Source: Flavobacterium sp. NKUCC04_CG
GTDB lineage: Bacteria; Bacteroidota; Bacteroidia; Flavobacteriales; Flavobacteriaceae
DNA length: 64,000 nt
Direction: 5' to 3'
Assembly (NCBI RefSeq): GCF_019345525.1
Contig: NZ_JAHKRA010000001.1
Coordinates: 310,001-374,000, forward strand
Positions 10,311 to 18,805 of this stretch are shown here, piece by piece (position 1 is the stretch's first letter; the number at the start of each line of letters is the position of its first letter). Made by a program: the position numbers and the translations under genes. Below the pieces are notes generated by a model. It was not told where the DNA came from. It was given only the letters and a program-made list of their open reading frames with translations, and ran no database searches.

Positions 10311-10358
10311 CCACCTTTTACCACTTTCCCCCACTTTGTTGATAAGTTTTTCCACTTT
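10311..10358 (-). promoter_or_regulatory. Putative MraZ operator: repeated AAAGTGG boxes
   Basis: On the minus strand the heptamer A-A-(A/G)-GTGG recurs. Its complement CCAC(T/C)TT begins at 10311, 10321, 10331 and 10352, so three copies have an exact 10-bp period and a fourth is 21 bp further upstream. MraZ of E. coli binds TGGGN repeats with the same 10-bp period. The array lies directly upstream of the mraZ -7 element, in the -33 region, where binding would block polymerase. Autoregulation is inferred. Confidence 0.75.
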
Positions 10359-10596
10359 AACGCTTTTCCCTCCCAAACACAGCTAACCAACTCATTAACA
10401 ACAGTAAGAGCTTCATTTAGAAATCATAAAAAAACGCTAATAGGGTTCCATTTTTGGATAATAAAAATCTAAAAAAACGCAAAAAATAAGTTTTTGCTTT
10501 ATCACTAAAACGGGTAAAAACGGGTTATTTTACGACTTAAGCTTGTTTCTTTTTTTCATTTTCATCAATTATCAAAAATTGTAAATTATAAAGTTA
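10359..10596. other. AT-rich divergent intergenic region, no gene seen
   Basis: This stretch separates the leftward dcw operon from the rightward hydrolase-engB operon. It is AT-rich with several homopolymer A runs. An ACGGGT pair occurs near 10507-10526. No ORF, RNA gene or strong hairpin was recognised apart from the flanking regulatory sites. Confidence 0.6.
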
Positions 10597-10604
10597 TATA
10601 TTTG
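10597..10604 (+). promoter_or_regulatory. -7 promoter element of the hydrolase-engB operon
   Basis: TATATTTG at 10597-10604 matches TAnnTTTG. It overlaps a possible TTG start at 10602, which argues that translation begins at the ATG 10635 instead. TTG at 10579-10581 is a weak -33 candidate with a short 15-nt spacer. Confidence 0.65.
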
Positions 10605-10634
10605 TATGGATTTAAAAATCGCATAAACTTATAC

Positions 10635-11399
10635 ATGGAGCGAACTTTAAAAGAAGAAAGTAAATACCGTTATTATGAGGTAGGAGAAGGTATTCCTATA
10701 ATTATACTTCACGGTTTGATGGGTGGATTGAGTAACTTCGACGGAGTGAGCAATTTTTTCCCTAGCGCAGGTTATAAAGTAGTCATTCCAGAACTGCCCT
10801 TATATACAAATAACATTTTAAAAACCAACGTAAAGGCCTTTGCAAAATTTGTAAAGGACTTCATTACGTTTAAAGGTTATACCGAAGTCATCTTAATGGG
10901 TAATTCATTAGGAGGGCATATTGCATTGTATCATGCCAAGATGTATCCGGAAAAAGTTAAGGCATTGGTTTTAACAGGAAGCTCGGGCTTGTATGAAAGT
11001 GCTATGGGCGATAGTTATCCCAAACGCGGTGATTACGAATATATCAAAAAGAAAGCTCAGGACGTATTTTATGACCCGGCTATTGCAACTAAAGAATTGG
11101 TTGATGATGTATTTGCAACGGTAAATGATCGTATTAAATTGATCAAGACCCTAACCATTGCCAAAAGTGCTATCCGTCATAATATGTCAAAAGACTTGCC
11201 GAAGATCAATATTCCGACTTGTTTAATCTGGGGTAGAAACGACCAAGTTACTCCACCAGAAGTGGCTATAGAATTTCACGAATTACTACCGGATTCTGAT
11301 TTATTTTGGATTGAAAAGTGTGGCCATGCCGCTATGATGGAATGCCCGAACGAATTCAACGAAATATTCTTAAACTGGTTAAAAACCCGCAACATATAA
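10635..11399 (+). CDS. Alpha/beta-fold hydrolase
   Basis: A 254-residue cytoplasmic alpha/beta hydrolase. It has the oxyanion-region HGLMGGLSNFD near the N-terminus, the nucleophile elbow GNSLGGH (Ser), an acid in IWGRNDQVTPP and the catalytic His in EKCGHAAMMECP. The exact substrate cannot be told from sequence. The ATG at 10635 is chosen because an in-frame TTG 33 bp upstream lies within the -7 promoter element. It is followed after 7 bp by engB, so the two are probably co-transcribed. Confidence 0.9.
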   Translation: MERTLKEESKYRYYEVGEGIPIIILHGLMGGLSNFDGVSNFFPSAGYKVVIPELPLYTNNILKTNVKAFAKFVKDFITFKGYTEVILMGNSLGGHIALYHAKMYPEKVKALVLTGSSGLYESAMGDSYPKRGDYEYIKKKAQDVFYDPAIATKELVDDVFATVNDRIKLIKTLTIAKSAIRHNMSKDLPKINIPTCLIWGRNDQVTPPEVAIEFHELLPDSDLFWIEKCGHAAMMECPNEFNEIFLNWLKTRNI

Positions 11400-11406
11400 A
11401 CGGAGC

Positions 11407-12021
11407 ATGAAAATAAATACAGCAGAATTTATCATAAGCAATTCAGATGTTACCAAATGTCCGAAAGAGATGTTACCGGAATATGCTTTTATCGGTCGCT
11501 CAAACGTTGGTAAATCATCGTTGATTAACATGCTTACCAATCAGAAGCATTTAGCAAAAACGTCGAGTAAGCCAGGTAAAACACAATTAATCAACCACTT
11601 TAAAATCAACTCCAATTGGTTTTTGGTCGATCTACCGGGTTACGGCTACGCTAAGGTTTCCAAAAAAGCCAAATCGACCTTCCAACGTTTTATTACAGAC
11701 TATTTTGAAAGGAGAGAACAGCTTATCGCTGCTTTTGTTTTAATTGACATTCGTCACGATGCACAGGCTATCGATTTAGATTTTATCAATTATCTCGGAG
11801 AAAGCGAAATTCCATTTGCCATCATCTTTACAAAAGCAGATAAGATTGGAAAAACAAAAGTACAACAACACATCGCTGCTTACACAAAATCCATTTTAGC
11901 AAACAATTGGGCGGAAATGCCTCAATACTTTATAACCTCCGCAACAGATGGCTTAGGCAAAGAAGATGTATTACAATATATTGACGAAATCAATCACGAA
12001 CTGTTTAAAAACGGTAATTAA
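11407..12021 (+). CDS. engB: EngB/YsxC, ribosome-biogenesis GTP-binding protein
   Basis: TRAFAC-class GTPase needed for 50S subunit assembly. G1 is GRSNVGKSS, the switch region contains KPGKTQ, G3 is DLPGYGYA, and G4 is FTKADK. Length (204) is typical of the family. It forms an operon with the preceding hydrolase and ends at a strong intrinsic terminator starting 2 bp after the stop. Confidence 0.97.
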   Translation: MKINTAEFIISNSDVTKCPKEMLPEYAFIGRSNVGKSSLINMLTNQKHLAKTSSKPGKTQLINHFKINSNWFLVDLPGYGYAKVSKKAKSTFQRFITDYFERREQLIAAFVLIDIRHDAQAIDLDFINYLGESEIPFAIIFTKADKIGKTKVQQHIAAYTKSILANNWAEMPQYFITSATDGLGKEDVLQYIDEINHELFKNGN

Positions 12022-12022
12022 T

Positions 12023-12052
12023 AAAAAAGAGACTCTTGCGAGTCTCTTTTTT
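12023..12052. terminator. Intrinsic terminator after engB
   Basis: A perfect 13-bp stem (12023-12035 with 12040-12052) with loop TTGC and a T-run on both strands, so it can act bidirectionally between engB and the leftward gldC. Confidence 0.9.
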
Positions 12053-12140
12053 ATTATAATTAAATCGTAATCGGCAGCATTACAATGCTTAAAAACCACC
12101 ATCTCCACTCGTATTGACAATTTGAAAATCTTGCGTGGTT

Positions 12141-12476
12141 TTATTTGGTTAATTCGAGTTTTTCTGCAAAGTAGTCGCAAAAATCTCTCATGGTTGCGGC
12201 CATCTTATCCTCATCAGTTGCTCTTTCAAAAGTATCCGCCATCGCTACTAAGGTTTGATGAAAGAACTGCTTCATCTCATCCACTGGCATATCTTTGGTC
12301 CAAAGATCGATCCTTAAGGTTTCTTGCGTATTGCTATCCCATACAGACAGCAACATCGCTTTAGCAACAGCCTGATTAATTCCTCCATCCTTAGCGGACC
12401 AATTCAATTTTTCAGGAACTTTATTCTCATCTAATTCTACCTGAATATTAATTTCAGAAGTATGTTTTGCGCTCAT
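12141..12476 (-). CDS. gldC: Gliding motility protein GldC
   Basis: A 111-residue soluble protein recognised as GldC, one of the Gld proteins of Bacteroidota gliding. The start is ATG 12476-12474 (MSAKHTSEINI), not the upstream TTG. GldC family features visible are the N-terminal SEINIQVELDENKVPEKL and the conserved WSAKDGG. It begins one nucleotide after the gldB stop codon, so the pair is translationally coupled. Its biochemical role is not established; gldC mutants of F. johnsoniae are impaired rather than abolished in gliding. Confidence 0.95.
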   Translation of the reverse strand: MSAKHTSEINIQVELDENKVPEKLNWSAKDGGINQAVAKAMLLSVWDSNTQETLRIDLWTKDMPVDEMKQFFHQTLVAMADTFERATDEDKMAATMRDFCDYFAEKLELTK

Positions 12477-12477
12477 T

Positions 12478-13461
12478 TTACTTTTTTGGTTTATATCGAG
12501 ATTCGTCAAAAATTTCTTTTGTGTCTTTTTGCAAAAGCGTTTGCAAAGTTACGTCATTATTCTTCATATAAGCACGCACAATCTGCCAACCTAACCAAGA
12601 CCCTGTTCTTCCCGGAGACTCCGAATCAATATCTAAATAATATTTCGAGAAAGGGCTCGGATGTATAAAGCGGGTTTGCAATTTATAGTCTGTACTAAAC
12701 ATCAGTTTTTCATTGACGAAATAACTCCACATTTGCGACTCATTCAATTCACACCACTTCATCTGCTCCTCGGTATACATCATAATAACAGCAGGAGAAA
12801 CATCGGGTAACAACATTTCCTTGGCATATAAAATTTTCCCCTGATTAATCATGTGCCACAACAAGGTCTTACTATTTAAAGGAGGTATTTTAGTCGTAAT
12901 AAATGCGTTAGCCACGTCAGGCAATATTTGATTGGGTTCAAATTCCACTCGCAAATATTCCGGAAATCCTTGATAGAAACGGTGGTCTTTCCCCAAATAG
13001 GTGTCTAACGAAATCAAAACCAATGAATCTGCATAGATTGCCTTAGATTCGATATCAACCTCAGAAATCAAGGTAATCACCCGCTTAGGATCTTCTTCGG
13101 GATAATAATATTTTATTCGTTGAAATAAACTGGTTAACCCAACACTCAACTGGTCTAAGTTTTTAAATTTCTTTTGCACCTCATCATGCAATTCTACAAA
13201 CAAGGTGTCTTTTTTCTTTTCCATCCAAAACTTATCGTCGAATTGAGCGGGAAAAAAGAAAGGAAAACGCTTTTTTAAGGCTGGGAAATCGGCTTCAGTT
13301 GTATCGTAAAATAATTGGTCAAATCGCTCAATCTTAAAATCGGTTGAGATACCAGATACCGCAGCATCAGAAGCTTTTTTATCTGAACAAGAAAAGAGAA
13401 AAAAGCCCAATAAGCCGGCTAATAAATAATTAATTTTAGTAAATTTGGAAAAACACATCAT
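12478..13461 (-). CDS. gldB: Gliding motility lipoprotein GldB
   Basis: Lipoprotein with an N-terminal hydrophobic segment and lipobox FLFSC (Cys about residue 25), followed by a periplasmic domain of the GldB family (327 residues in all). GldB is required for gliding in Flavobacterium johnsoniae. Typical regions include KIERFDQLFYDT near the mature N-terminus and GSWLGWQIVRAYM near the C-terminus. It is the first gene of a gldB-gldC operon, divergent from nadE. The two adjacent Met codons are equivalent starts. Confidence 0.95.
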   Translation of the reverse strand: MMCFSKFTKINYLLAGLLGFFLFSCSDKKASDAAVSGISTDFKIERFDQLFYDTTEADFPALKKRFPFFFPAQFDDKFWMEKKKDTLFVELHDEVQKKFKNLDQLSVGLTSLFQRIKYYYPEEDPKRVITLISEVDIESKAIYADSLVLISLDTYLGKDHRFYQGFPEYLRVEFEPNQILPDVANAFITTKIPPLNSKTLLWHMINQGKILYAKEMLLPDVSPAVIMMYTEEQMKWCELNESQMWSYFVNEKLMFSTDYKLQTRFIHPSPFSKYYLDIDSESPGRTGSWLGWQIVRAYMKNNDVTLQTLLQKDTKEIFDESRYKPKK

Positions 13462-13495
13462 GTTGTTGGTGAAGTTATTTTTTAGTATTTAGTTA

Positions 13496-13503
13496 CAAAT
13501 ATA
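13496..13503 (-). promoter_or_regulatory. -7 promoter element of gldBC
   Basis: Minus-strand TATATTTG fits TAnnTTTG and lies about 35 bp before the gldB ATG. No convincing -33 TTG is present at the normal spacing. Confidence 0.6.
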
Positions 13504-13535
13504 ATATAGAATCTTAACTATTGATCTATTCCCTT

Positions 13536-14345
13536 ATGAAAACTCCAATTTTTAACGCCGAGGCGGTTGCTCAACACATTACTTTATGGTTAAAAAACTA
13601 TGCGGAATCGGCAGGGGTAAAGGGATTTGTAATTGGGATCTCGGGAGGTATTGATTCCGCCGTTACCTCGACGCTTTGCGCCTTAACGGGTTTACCAACA
13701 CTTTGCATAGAAATGCCTATACATCAGGCGGAAAGTCAAGTGGCAAGAGGCCGTGAACATTTGGCGTTTTTACAAGCCAAATTCTCAAATGTACGCACCA
13801 ACAAGGCCGATTTAACCGAAACCTTTGATGTTTTGCAAAAGGCACTTCCTCAAGAAGATCAAGACTCCGATACTTTACGACTTACATTGGCAAACACCCG
13901 CGCGCGATTGCGAATGACAACCCTTTATTATTTTGCTGGTATGGAACGTGCGTTGGTAGCAGGCACCGGAAATAAAATTGAAGATTTTGGCGTGGGATTC
14001 TTCACCAAATACGGCGATGGTGGTGTCGATTTAAGCCCTATTGCAGATTTACTAAAATCGGAAGTTCGCGCCTTAGGTCTTTATTTAAAAGTCCCCTCGA
14101 GCATCATAGATGCCAAACCGACCGACGGACTGTTTGGCGACGACCGCAGTGATGAAGATCAATTAGGCGCCAATTATGACGAACTAGAAAAAGCAATGTT
14201 TGCTCAAGAACAAGGTGTAACAGCCGCTGATTTAAGCGGACGTGAACGCGAAGTATTTGAAATTTATACCCGACTCAATCGAATCAATCAACATAAAATC
14301 AACCCCATACCCGTCTGTATAATACCTCAAAACCTGAAAAAATAA
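13536..14345 (+). CDS. nadE: NadE, NH3-dependent NAD+ synthetase
   Basis: Catalyses the last step of NAD+ synthesis from nicotinate adenine dinucleotide, ATP and ammonia. The ATP-pyrophosphatase loop GISGGIDSAV sits near residue 38, and the downstream GTGNKIEDFGVGFFTKYGDGG and LFGDDRSDEDQLGANYD motifs fit the family. There is no glutaminase domain (269 residues), so free ammonia is the expected donor. ATG 13536 is preferred to the upstream TTG because it gives the usual N-terminus. Confidence 0.95.
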   Translation: MKTPIFNAEAVAQHITLWLKNYAESAGVKGFVIGISGGIDSAVTSTLCALTGLPTLCIEMPIHQAESQVARGREHLAFLQAKFSNVRTNKADLTETFDVLQKALPQEDQDSDTLRLTLANTRARLRMTTLYYFAGMERALVAGTGNKIEDFGVGFFTKYGDGGVDLSPIADLLKSEVRALGLYLKVPSSIIDAKPTDGLFGDDRSDEDQLGANYDELEKAMFAQEQGVTAADLSGREREVFEIYTRLNRINQHKINPIPVCIIPQNLKK

Positions 14346-14381
14346 GTTAATAAAACCGTTTACCATTTGCATAATTTTTAG

Positions 14382-14389
14382 TATTTTTG
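14382..14389 (+). promoter_or_regulatory. -7 promoter element of the response regulator
   Basis: TATTTTTG, 26 bp before the start codon at 14415, matches TAnnTTTG. A TTTG at 14366-14369 is too near to be a normal -33 element. Confidence 0.5.
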
Positions 14390-14414
14390 ATAAATTACTT
14401 TCAATAATTCAGTT

Positions 14415-15005
14415 ATGGCAACAATAATTATAGCTGATAGTCAGCCTGTATGCATTCTAGGATTAAGAACGCATTTTGAAAAGAGTAGTCACTTTACCCT
14501 TACTGATGAAGTCACTAGTTTCTCCAAGTTAAAATCGGCTCTAACCGTACTGGCCTATGACATCATATTGTTAGATATCAACATTAATGGCTTTTCCAAC
14601 TTAAAAGATATTCAAGCCATACGTGAATTAGCTCCCGCCTCCAAAATAGTCGTTTTCACCACGAAACAGTCTGCTTATTTCGAAACGGTATTATTAAAAT
14701 TCGGTGTGGATTTATTTGTGGAAAAAGACGAGAGTTTAGAGTATCTCGAATCGCATATGGAACAACTCCTCCATCAGAATTCTCATACCAATTATCCCTA
14801 CGAATCTAAAGTAAAAATTCTATCCATACGAGAATTGGAAGTATTAAAACTCCTAGCGAGAGGAATGAAAAACAAAGATATAGGCACCAAACTTCATCTC
14901 AATGAAAAAACCATCAGTACCTACAAACTTCGGCTGCTTTCTAAACTAGAAGTGCACAACACTTTAGATTTAGTCCAGAAAGCCCTTCTTATTGGTATTA
15001 TCTAA
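14415..15005 (+). CDS. LuxR/NarL-type response regulator
   Basis: A 196-residue two-domain protein. The receiver domain (about residues 1-120) has an acidic residue at Asp8 and a likely phospho-acceptor Asp54 in ILLDIN. The C-terminal HTH (about residues 135-195) shows the LuxR pattern LSIRELEVLKLLARGMKNKD followed by LHLNEKTISTY. The conserved switch Lys is in FVEKDES. The upstream acidic pair of typical receivers is reduced to a single Asp, so phosphorylation is likely but not certain. No histidine kinase is adjacent. Its stop overlaps the convergent dnaG stop by 4 bp. Confidence 0.9.
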   Translation: MATIIIADSQPVCILGLRTHFEKSSHFTLTDEVTSFSKLKSALTVLAYDIILLDININGFSNLKDIQAIRELAPASKIVVFTTKQSAYFETVLLKFGVDLFVEKDESLEYLESHMEQLLHQNSHTNYPYESKVKILSIRELEVLKLLARGMKNKDIGTKLHLNEKTISTYKLRLLSKLEVHNTLDLVQKALLIGII

Positions 15006-16975
15006 CGGTATCTAGAAGTCACTTGTCCCAGTTTTTCCGAAAAACTATGGGTTAATTTGGAATAGTCCATCACCATCAATAAGGTTTCTGAATAATCTAC
15101 CGTTCCACCTCCAATCAACGATTCCTTTAGTTCATTGATAATACTATTTACCAAAAATAAACGTAGCGTAAGTATGTTTTCCGAAACATATTGTTCCACA
15201 CTTTGATCTTTGAGTTTAACAAAAATATTCTGTTCTTCCCAACGGTGCAAGACATCGCGTTCTTCCTCCATGATAATACCCGTTACCTCTTGAGCCAATT
15301 CGGGCTCTAAGCGCATGATATACCCCTCCAAATTCCATTCTGGGTTGCTGTGATAAAACTCCATGATATCGCTATAAATCTTTTGAAACAAAGGATTCGT
15401 CAATTCCACCTCATCTTCTTGCAAACTTAAATACACCCGTTCATAAACCTTGTATTTTTCCTTGTGATTAACTTCAACTATCTCATCATCATCATTGGTT
15501 TGTAGCAGCACATCGGTAAACTCCTCTTCATGTTGTCCATATAACAAGAGGATTTCTATAATTTTGCGCTCTAGAAAATGAAGTATATCTACTTTCTCAG
15601 GAACAACTTCTGTATCGCGAACGACTTCGAGTTCCTTTTTTTCTTCAACAAATTTCTTATTGGCTTCTGCCAATTCCTTTTTTCCAATTTGCGCCAAAGT
15701 ACTGAATAGTACTTCTTCAGAAATATCCATAATTCTGGAACATTCCTGTATATAAACCTCCTGTTTAATCACATCGGGTATTTTTGATATACTATGCACC
15801 ATATCCCTAATCAACTCGGCCTTTTTGATCGGGTCATCTTTGGCTTCATTCATTAACATAGATGCCTTAAATCGGATAAAATCCTTGGCATTATCCTCAA
15901 AATACCGCTGTAATTCTTCTAAGGAATTTTTACGAGCAAAACTATCAGGGTCTTCTCCTGCTGGAAAGGAACACACCCGAACATTCATTCCGGCTTCAAG
16001 AATTAAATCTATCCCTCGAAGTGAAGCGCGTAGACCGGCTGCATCACCATCAAACAGCACCGTAATGTTTTTTGTTAATCGATTAATCAGGCGAATTTGA
16101 TCCGTACTCAAAGCAGTTCCCGAAGAAGAAACCACGTTCTGAATACCCGATTGATACATTTGAATTACATCGGTATACCCCTCTACCAAAAAACAGTTAT
16201 CTTGCTTGGCTATTTCCTGCTTGGCATGAAAAATTCCATACAATACTTTACTCTTATGGTAAATATCGCTTTCCGGCGAATTGAGGTATTTAGCCGCCTT
16301 TTTATCATTGGTTAAGATTCTTCCTCCAAAACCCAAAACACGACCAGACATACTCTGGATAGGAAACATAACCCTGCCTTTAAAACGGTCAAATTTCTTG
16401 TCGTCTTTAACTATGGTCAATCCGGTTTTATCCAAGTATTCCAATTGATATCCCTTTCCTAATGCATCGCTGGTAAAAGCATCCCAAGCATCTGGAGAAT
16501 ATCCTAAATTGAACCGTTCAATAGTATCTGTGGTAAATCCCCTTTCCTTAAAATAACTAAGACCTATGGCTTTTCCTTCCTCAGAGTCCGTAAGTGTTTG
16601 ATGGAAATATTTTTTGGCATATTCAGAAACCAAAAACATACTCTCCTTTTCGTTGAGTTGTTCTTTCTCATCATCGGTTTGCTGGGTTTCCTCAATTTCA
16701 ATATTGTATTTTCTTGCCAAATAACGTATGGCTTCGGGATAACTAAAATGTTCGTGCTCCATTAAAAAAGCAACAGCATTACCTCCTTTACCCGAACTGA
16801 AATCCTTCCAGATTTGCTTGACAGGAGAAACCATAAATGACGGCGTTTTCTCACTGACAAAAGGACTTAAACCCTTATAATTTGTACCTGACTTTTTTAA
16901 ACTTACAAAATCGCCAATCACTTCCTCTACTCGAGCAACATCAAAAACGGTATCAATCGTGCTTTTTGAAATCAT
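15002..16975 (-). CDS. dnaG: DnaG, DNA primase
   Basis: Synthesises RNA primers at the replication fork. Length is 657. The N-terminal CHC2-type zinc-ribbon region is recognisable by position (NYKGLSPFVSEKTPSF, then KDFSSGKGGNAVAF). All four metal ligands are missing: the usual CPFH reads SPFV and the usual CxxC reads DFSS. The TOPRIM catalytic core is intact, with Glu in LVEGYTDV and the acidic DGDAAG. A C-terminal DnaB-interaction-like region follows. Core function is therefore expected, but template recognition by a zinc ribbon is not. Confidence 0.96.
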   Translation of the reverse strand: MISKSTIDTVFDVARVEEVIGDFVSLKKSGTNYKGLSPFVSEKTPSFMVSPVKQIWKDFSSGKGGNAVAFLMEHEHFSYPEAIRYLARKYNIEIEETQQTDDEKEQLNEKESMFLVSEYAKKYFHQTLTDSEEGKAIGLSYFKERGFTTDTIERFNLGYSPDAWDAFTSDALGKGYQLEYLDKTGLTIVKDDKKFDRFKGRVMFPIQSMSGRVLGFGGRILTNDKKAAKYLNSPESDIYHKSKVLYGIFHAKQEIAKQDNCFLVEGYTDVIQMYQSGIQNVVSSSGTALSTDQIRLINRLTKNITVLFDGDAAGLRASLRGIDLILEAGMNVRVCSFPAGEDPDSFARKNSLEELQRYFEDNAKDFIRFKASMLMNEAKDDPIKKAELIRDMVHSISKIPDVIKQEVYIQECSRIMDISEEVLFSTLAQIGKKELAEANKKFVEEKKELEVVRDTEVVPEKVDILHFLERKIIEILLLYGQHEEEFTDVLLQTNDDDEIVEVNHKEKYKVYERVYLSLQEDEVELTNPLFQKIYSDIMEFYHSNPEWNLEGYIMRLEPELAQEVTGIIMEEERDVLHRWEEQNIFVKLKDQSVEQYVSENILTLRLFLVNSIINELKESLIGGGTVDYSETLLMVMDYSKLTHSFSEKLGQVTSRYR

Positions 16976-16998
16976 CTTACTTTTTTATTTCCTGTTGA

Positions 16999-17006
16999 CA
17001 AAGATA
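16999..17006 (-). promoter_or_regulatory. -7 promoter element of dnaG
   Basis: Minus-strand TATCTTTG matches TAnnTTTG and lies 23 bp upstream of the dnaG ATG, giving a short leader. No -33 TTG at the usual spacing. Confidence 0.6.
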
Positions 17007-17024
17007 CGAGGTTAATACAAAAGT

Positions 17025-17050
17025 AAAAAGACAGCTGCTGCTGTCTTTTT
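17025..17050. terminator. Intrinsic terminator of the sigma-factor operon
   Basis: AAAAAGACAGC (17025-17035) and GCTGTCTTTTT (17040-17050) form a perfect 11-bp stem with loop TGCT. It follows the last gene of the leftward sigma/anti-sigma operon by 7 bp. Confidence 0.88.
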
Positions 17051-17057
17051 ATACTAA

Positions 17058-18128
17058 TCAATTGAAATCTGCCCGAATACCCAATGAAATATTGTTTTGA
17101 TCGATGCTGTTTGATTTAAAAAGCGGACTGATATCGTATTTTGAATACAGGCTAAAAGCGCGATAACCCACATATGCACTAGCGCCATATACAAAATCAT
17201 TGGTACGGAAGTCGTTTTTATTCTTTACTTTATATTGTTCTCCGTCCTCATTGTATTTCAATATCTGTTTGGTTTTAATATTAAAACCGGCATATCCACC
17301 TATTCCCATGTGAAAACCTTTTTTATTGCGAACTGTTTTTCTAACTCCATCAGCATTTAACTCGGTAGGCGAGAAATCAAATTCTAAATGCACGGGTATT
17401 ACTAAATTTAAGTTCCTGAATCGCGACTCCTTAAGGTTTTTGTCGTAAATCTCGAGATGGGTTTGCATATCGTTTTTTACAAAATAACGATTAGCCGTTG
17501 GCCTTAGATTATTATACATCATCGACAACCCGTATTTTAAATGCAACAGATTGTCTTCTTTAAATAATCTACTGGTATACGTCCATCCAATTTCATAAAA
17601 ATGCGATCCAAAATATCTGAAATCCGAATGAGCTACAGCGCCATCAGTCATTAAATTATTAAGCCCCATTGCAAATACCAACTGAGAAGTCGTTCGCTTC
17701 CACGGCCGTTCTACACCTTTCTTTATTCCCAATTTATAATCCGTAAATACATCGCTTTCTCCACCACTTACTAAGGAGTCTGAATAAATACTTGGCTCGA
17801 CTTGCGACAAACCTAAAGTTACTTTTTCTTTAACCAGCTGGTCAAGCACTACTTTTTCCTGACTGATTCTGTCCTCAATTTGCTTAGCATGTAACACCGC
17901 TAGTTGTTGCTTGGCCAATACCGCTTGATCAAAAGTAATTTCGCCCTTTTGCAAGGATTCATTGATTTGGTCGATTTTCAATTTTAACGTTTTTTTCTCC
18001 TCTCTAGTTATCGTTTCCATATTCATTGAAACACGTTGAACTTGAGCTTCAAACTGCTTTTCCTGTGCTTGTAAACCCGTAAAAAACAGGCATACTCCGA
18101 GCACTGCATAAAAATATCTCTTTTGCAT
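17058..18128 (-). CDS. Secreted envelope protein of unknown function, probable outer-membrane barrel
   Basis: Not assigned to a named family. The 356-residue product has a signal peptide ending near LQAQ, a charged helical region (about residues 25-110, rich in Lys/Glu/Gln, possibly coiled coil), then alternating amphipathic strands ending in the aromatic-rich segment YGASAYVGYRAFSLYSKYD and a C-terminal SLGIRADFN. That layout resembles a small porin-like beta-barrel. It is third in an operon after an ECF sigma factor and its likely anti-sigma, 29 bp downstream of the latter. It is probably a target or sensor component of that envelope regulon (inference). Confidence 0.75.
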   Translation of the reverse strand: MQKRYFYAVLGVCLFFTGLQAQEKQFEAQVQRVSMNMETITREEKKTLKLKIDQINESLQKGEITFDQAVLAKQQLAVLHAKQIEDRISQEKVVLDQLVKEKVTLGLSQVEPSIYSDSLVSGGESDVFTDYKLGIKKGVERPWKRTTSQLVFAMGLNNLMTDGAVAHSDFRYFGSHFYEIGWTYTSRLFKEDNLLHLKYGLSMMYNNLRPTANRYFVKNDMQTHLEIYDKNLKESRFRNLNLVIPVHLEFDFSPTELNADGVRKTVRNKKGFHMGIGGYAGFNIKTKQILKYNEDGEQYKVKNKNDFRTNDFVYGASAYVGYRAFSLYSKYDISPLFKSNSIDQNNISLGIRADFN

Positions 18129-18157
18129 AAGGGGGTTGTATTTAAAAAATTGGTTAT

Positions 18158-18805
18158 TTATTTGTAATTCCTGTTCGCAAAGTTTGATTTTGCGCTTTTA
18201 AAATTTCGTTTTAACTGATCAAAAACGGTTTCTCTGTATTCTACTTTTAACTCGCTTTCTACTTCCATAAGCAACGAATTCGGGTCTACTTTAAAACTTT
18301 TGATATGGGTAGGTTCTAATGCCAATATGGTTATGGAATCCAAATCAAATTCATCATTAACAACATAAGTCTCACTGAAAACCGATGTTTTTGGCGCTTC
18401 GGATTGCGCCTGCTGTGGTTTTAAATCAGCCCCTTTAAAGTCTTTACTCGGCACTGACGTCGTCGAGACTACCGCTACTGTCGTCAGCGGCTTAACTCGA
18501 TCCATATCCCTGCTTTCCTGTTGTTTGATATGTTGTTCGTCTATTATTACTACGGGGAATTCCTTTTCAATTGATTCGTCTGAAATCCCGACCTTCGACG
18601 TTGAAAATAGAAAGAATGCAGTAACGCCCAGGAACAACACTACACTCGCTGCTATCAAATACCACGAAACTCCGTTTTTTTTGTTTACCACTTGCTGTTG
18701 CTCTAAACCGGCTTCAATTTTAGACCACAAATCCGGGGACGGCTCTAAAGTCTGATGGTCAAGCTTCTTTTTAATTGTTTCCTCTATTTTGCTCCACTGC
18801 TCCAT
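18158..18805 (-). CDS. Putative anti-sigma factor, single-pass membrane protein
   Basis: A 215-residue protein with a charged cytoplasmic N-terminus (about residues 1-40, containing PSPDLWSKIEAGLEQQQ), one transmembrane helix (about residues 47-66, SWYLIAASVVLFLGVTAFFL) and a periplasmic low-complexity tail. This is the layout of anti-sigma factors for ECF sigmas in Bacteroidota. The start overlaps the end of the sigma gene by 22 bp, which supports co-translation and a stoichiometric complex. No zinc-binding ZAS motif is seen, so the identity rests on topology and position. Confidence 0.75.
   Translation of the reverse strand: MEQWSKIEETIKKKLDHQTLEPSPDLWSKIEAGLEQQQVVNKKNGVSWYLIAASVVLFLGVTAFFLFSTSKVGISDESIEKEFPVVIIDEQHIKQQESRDMDRVKPLTTVAVVSTTSVPSKDFKGADLKPQQAQSEAPKTSVFSETYVVNDEFDLDSITILALEPTHIKSFKVDPNSLLMEVESELKVEYRETVFDQLKRNFKSAKSNFANRNYK

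Noticed and set aside
10602..10634. TTG start for the alpha/beta hydrolase
   Set aside because: The TTG is part of the -7 promoter element TATATTTG, so it would not be transcribed.
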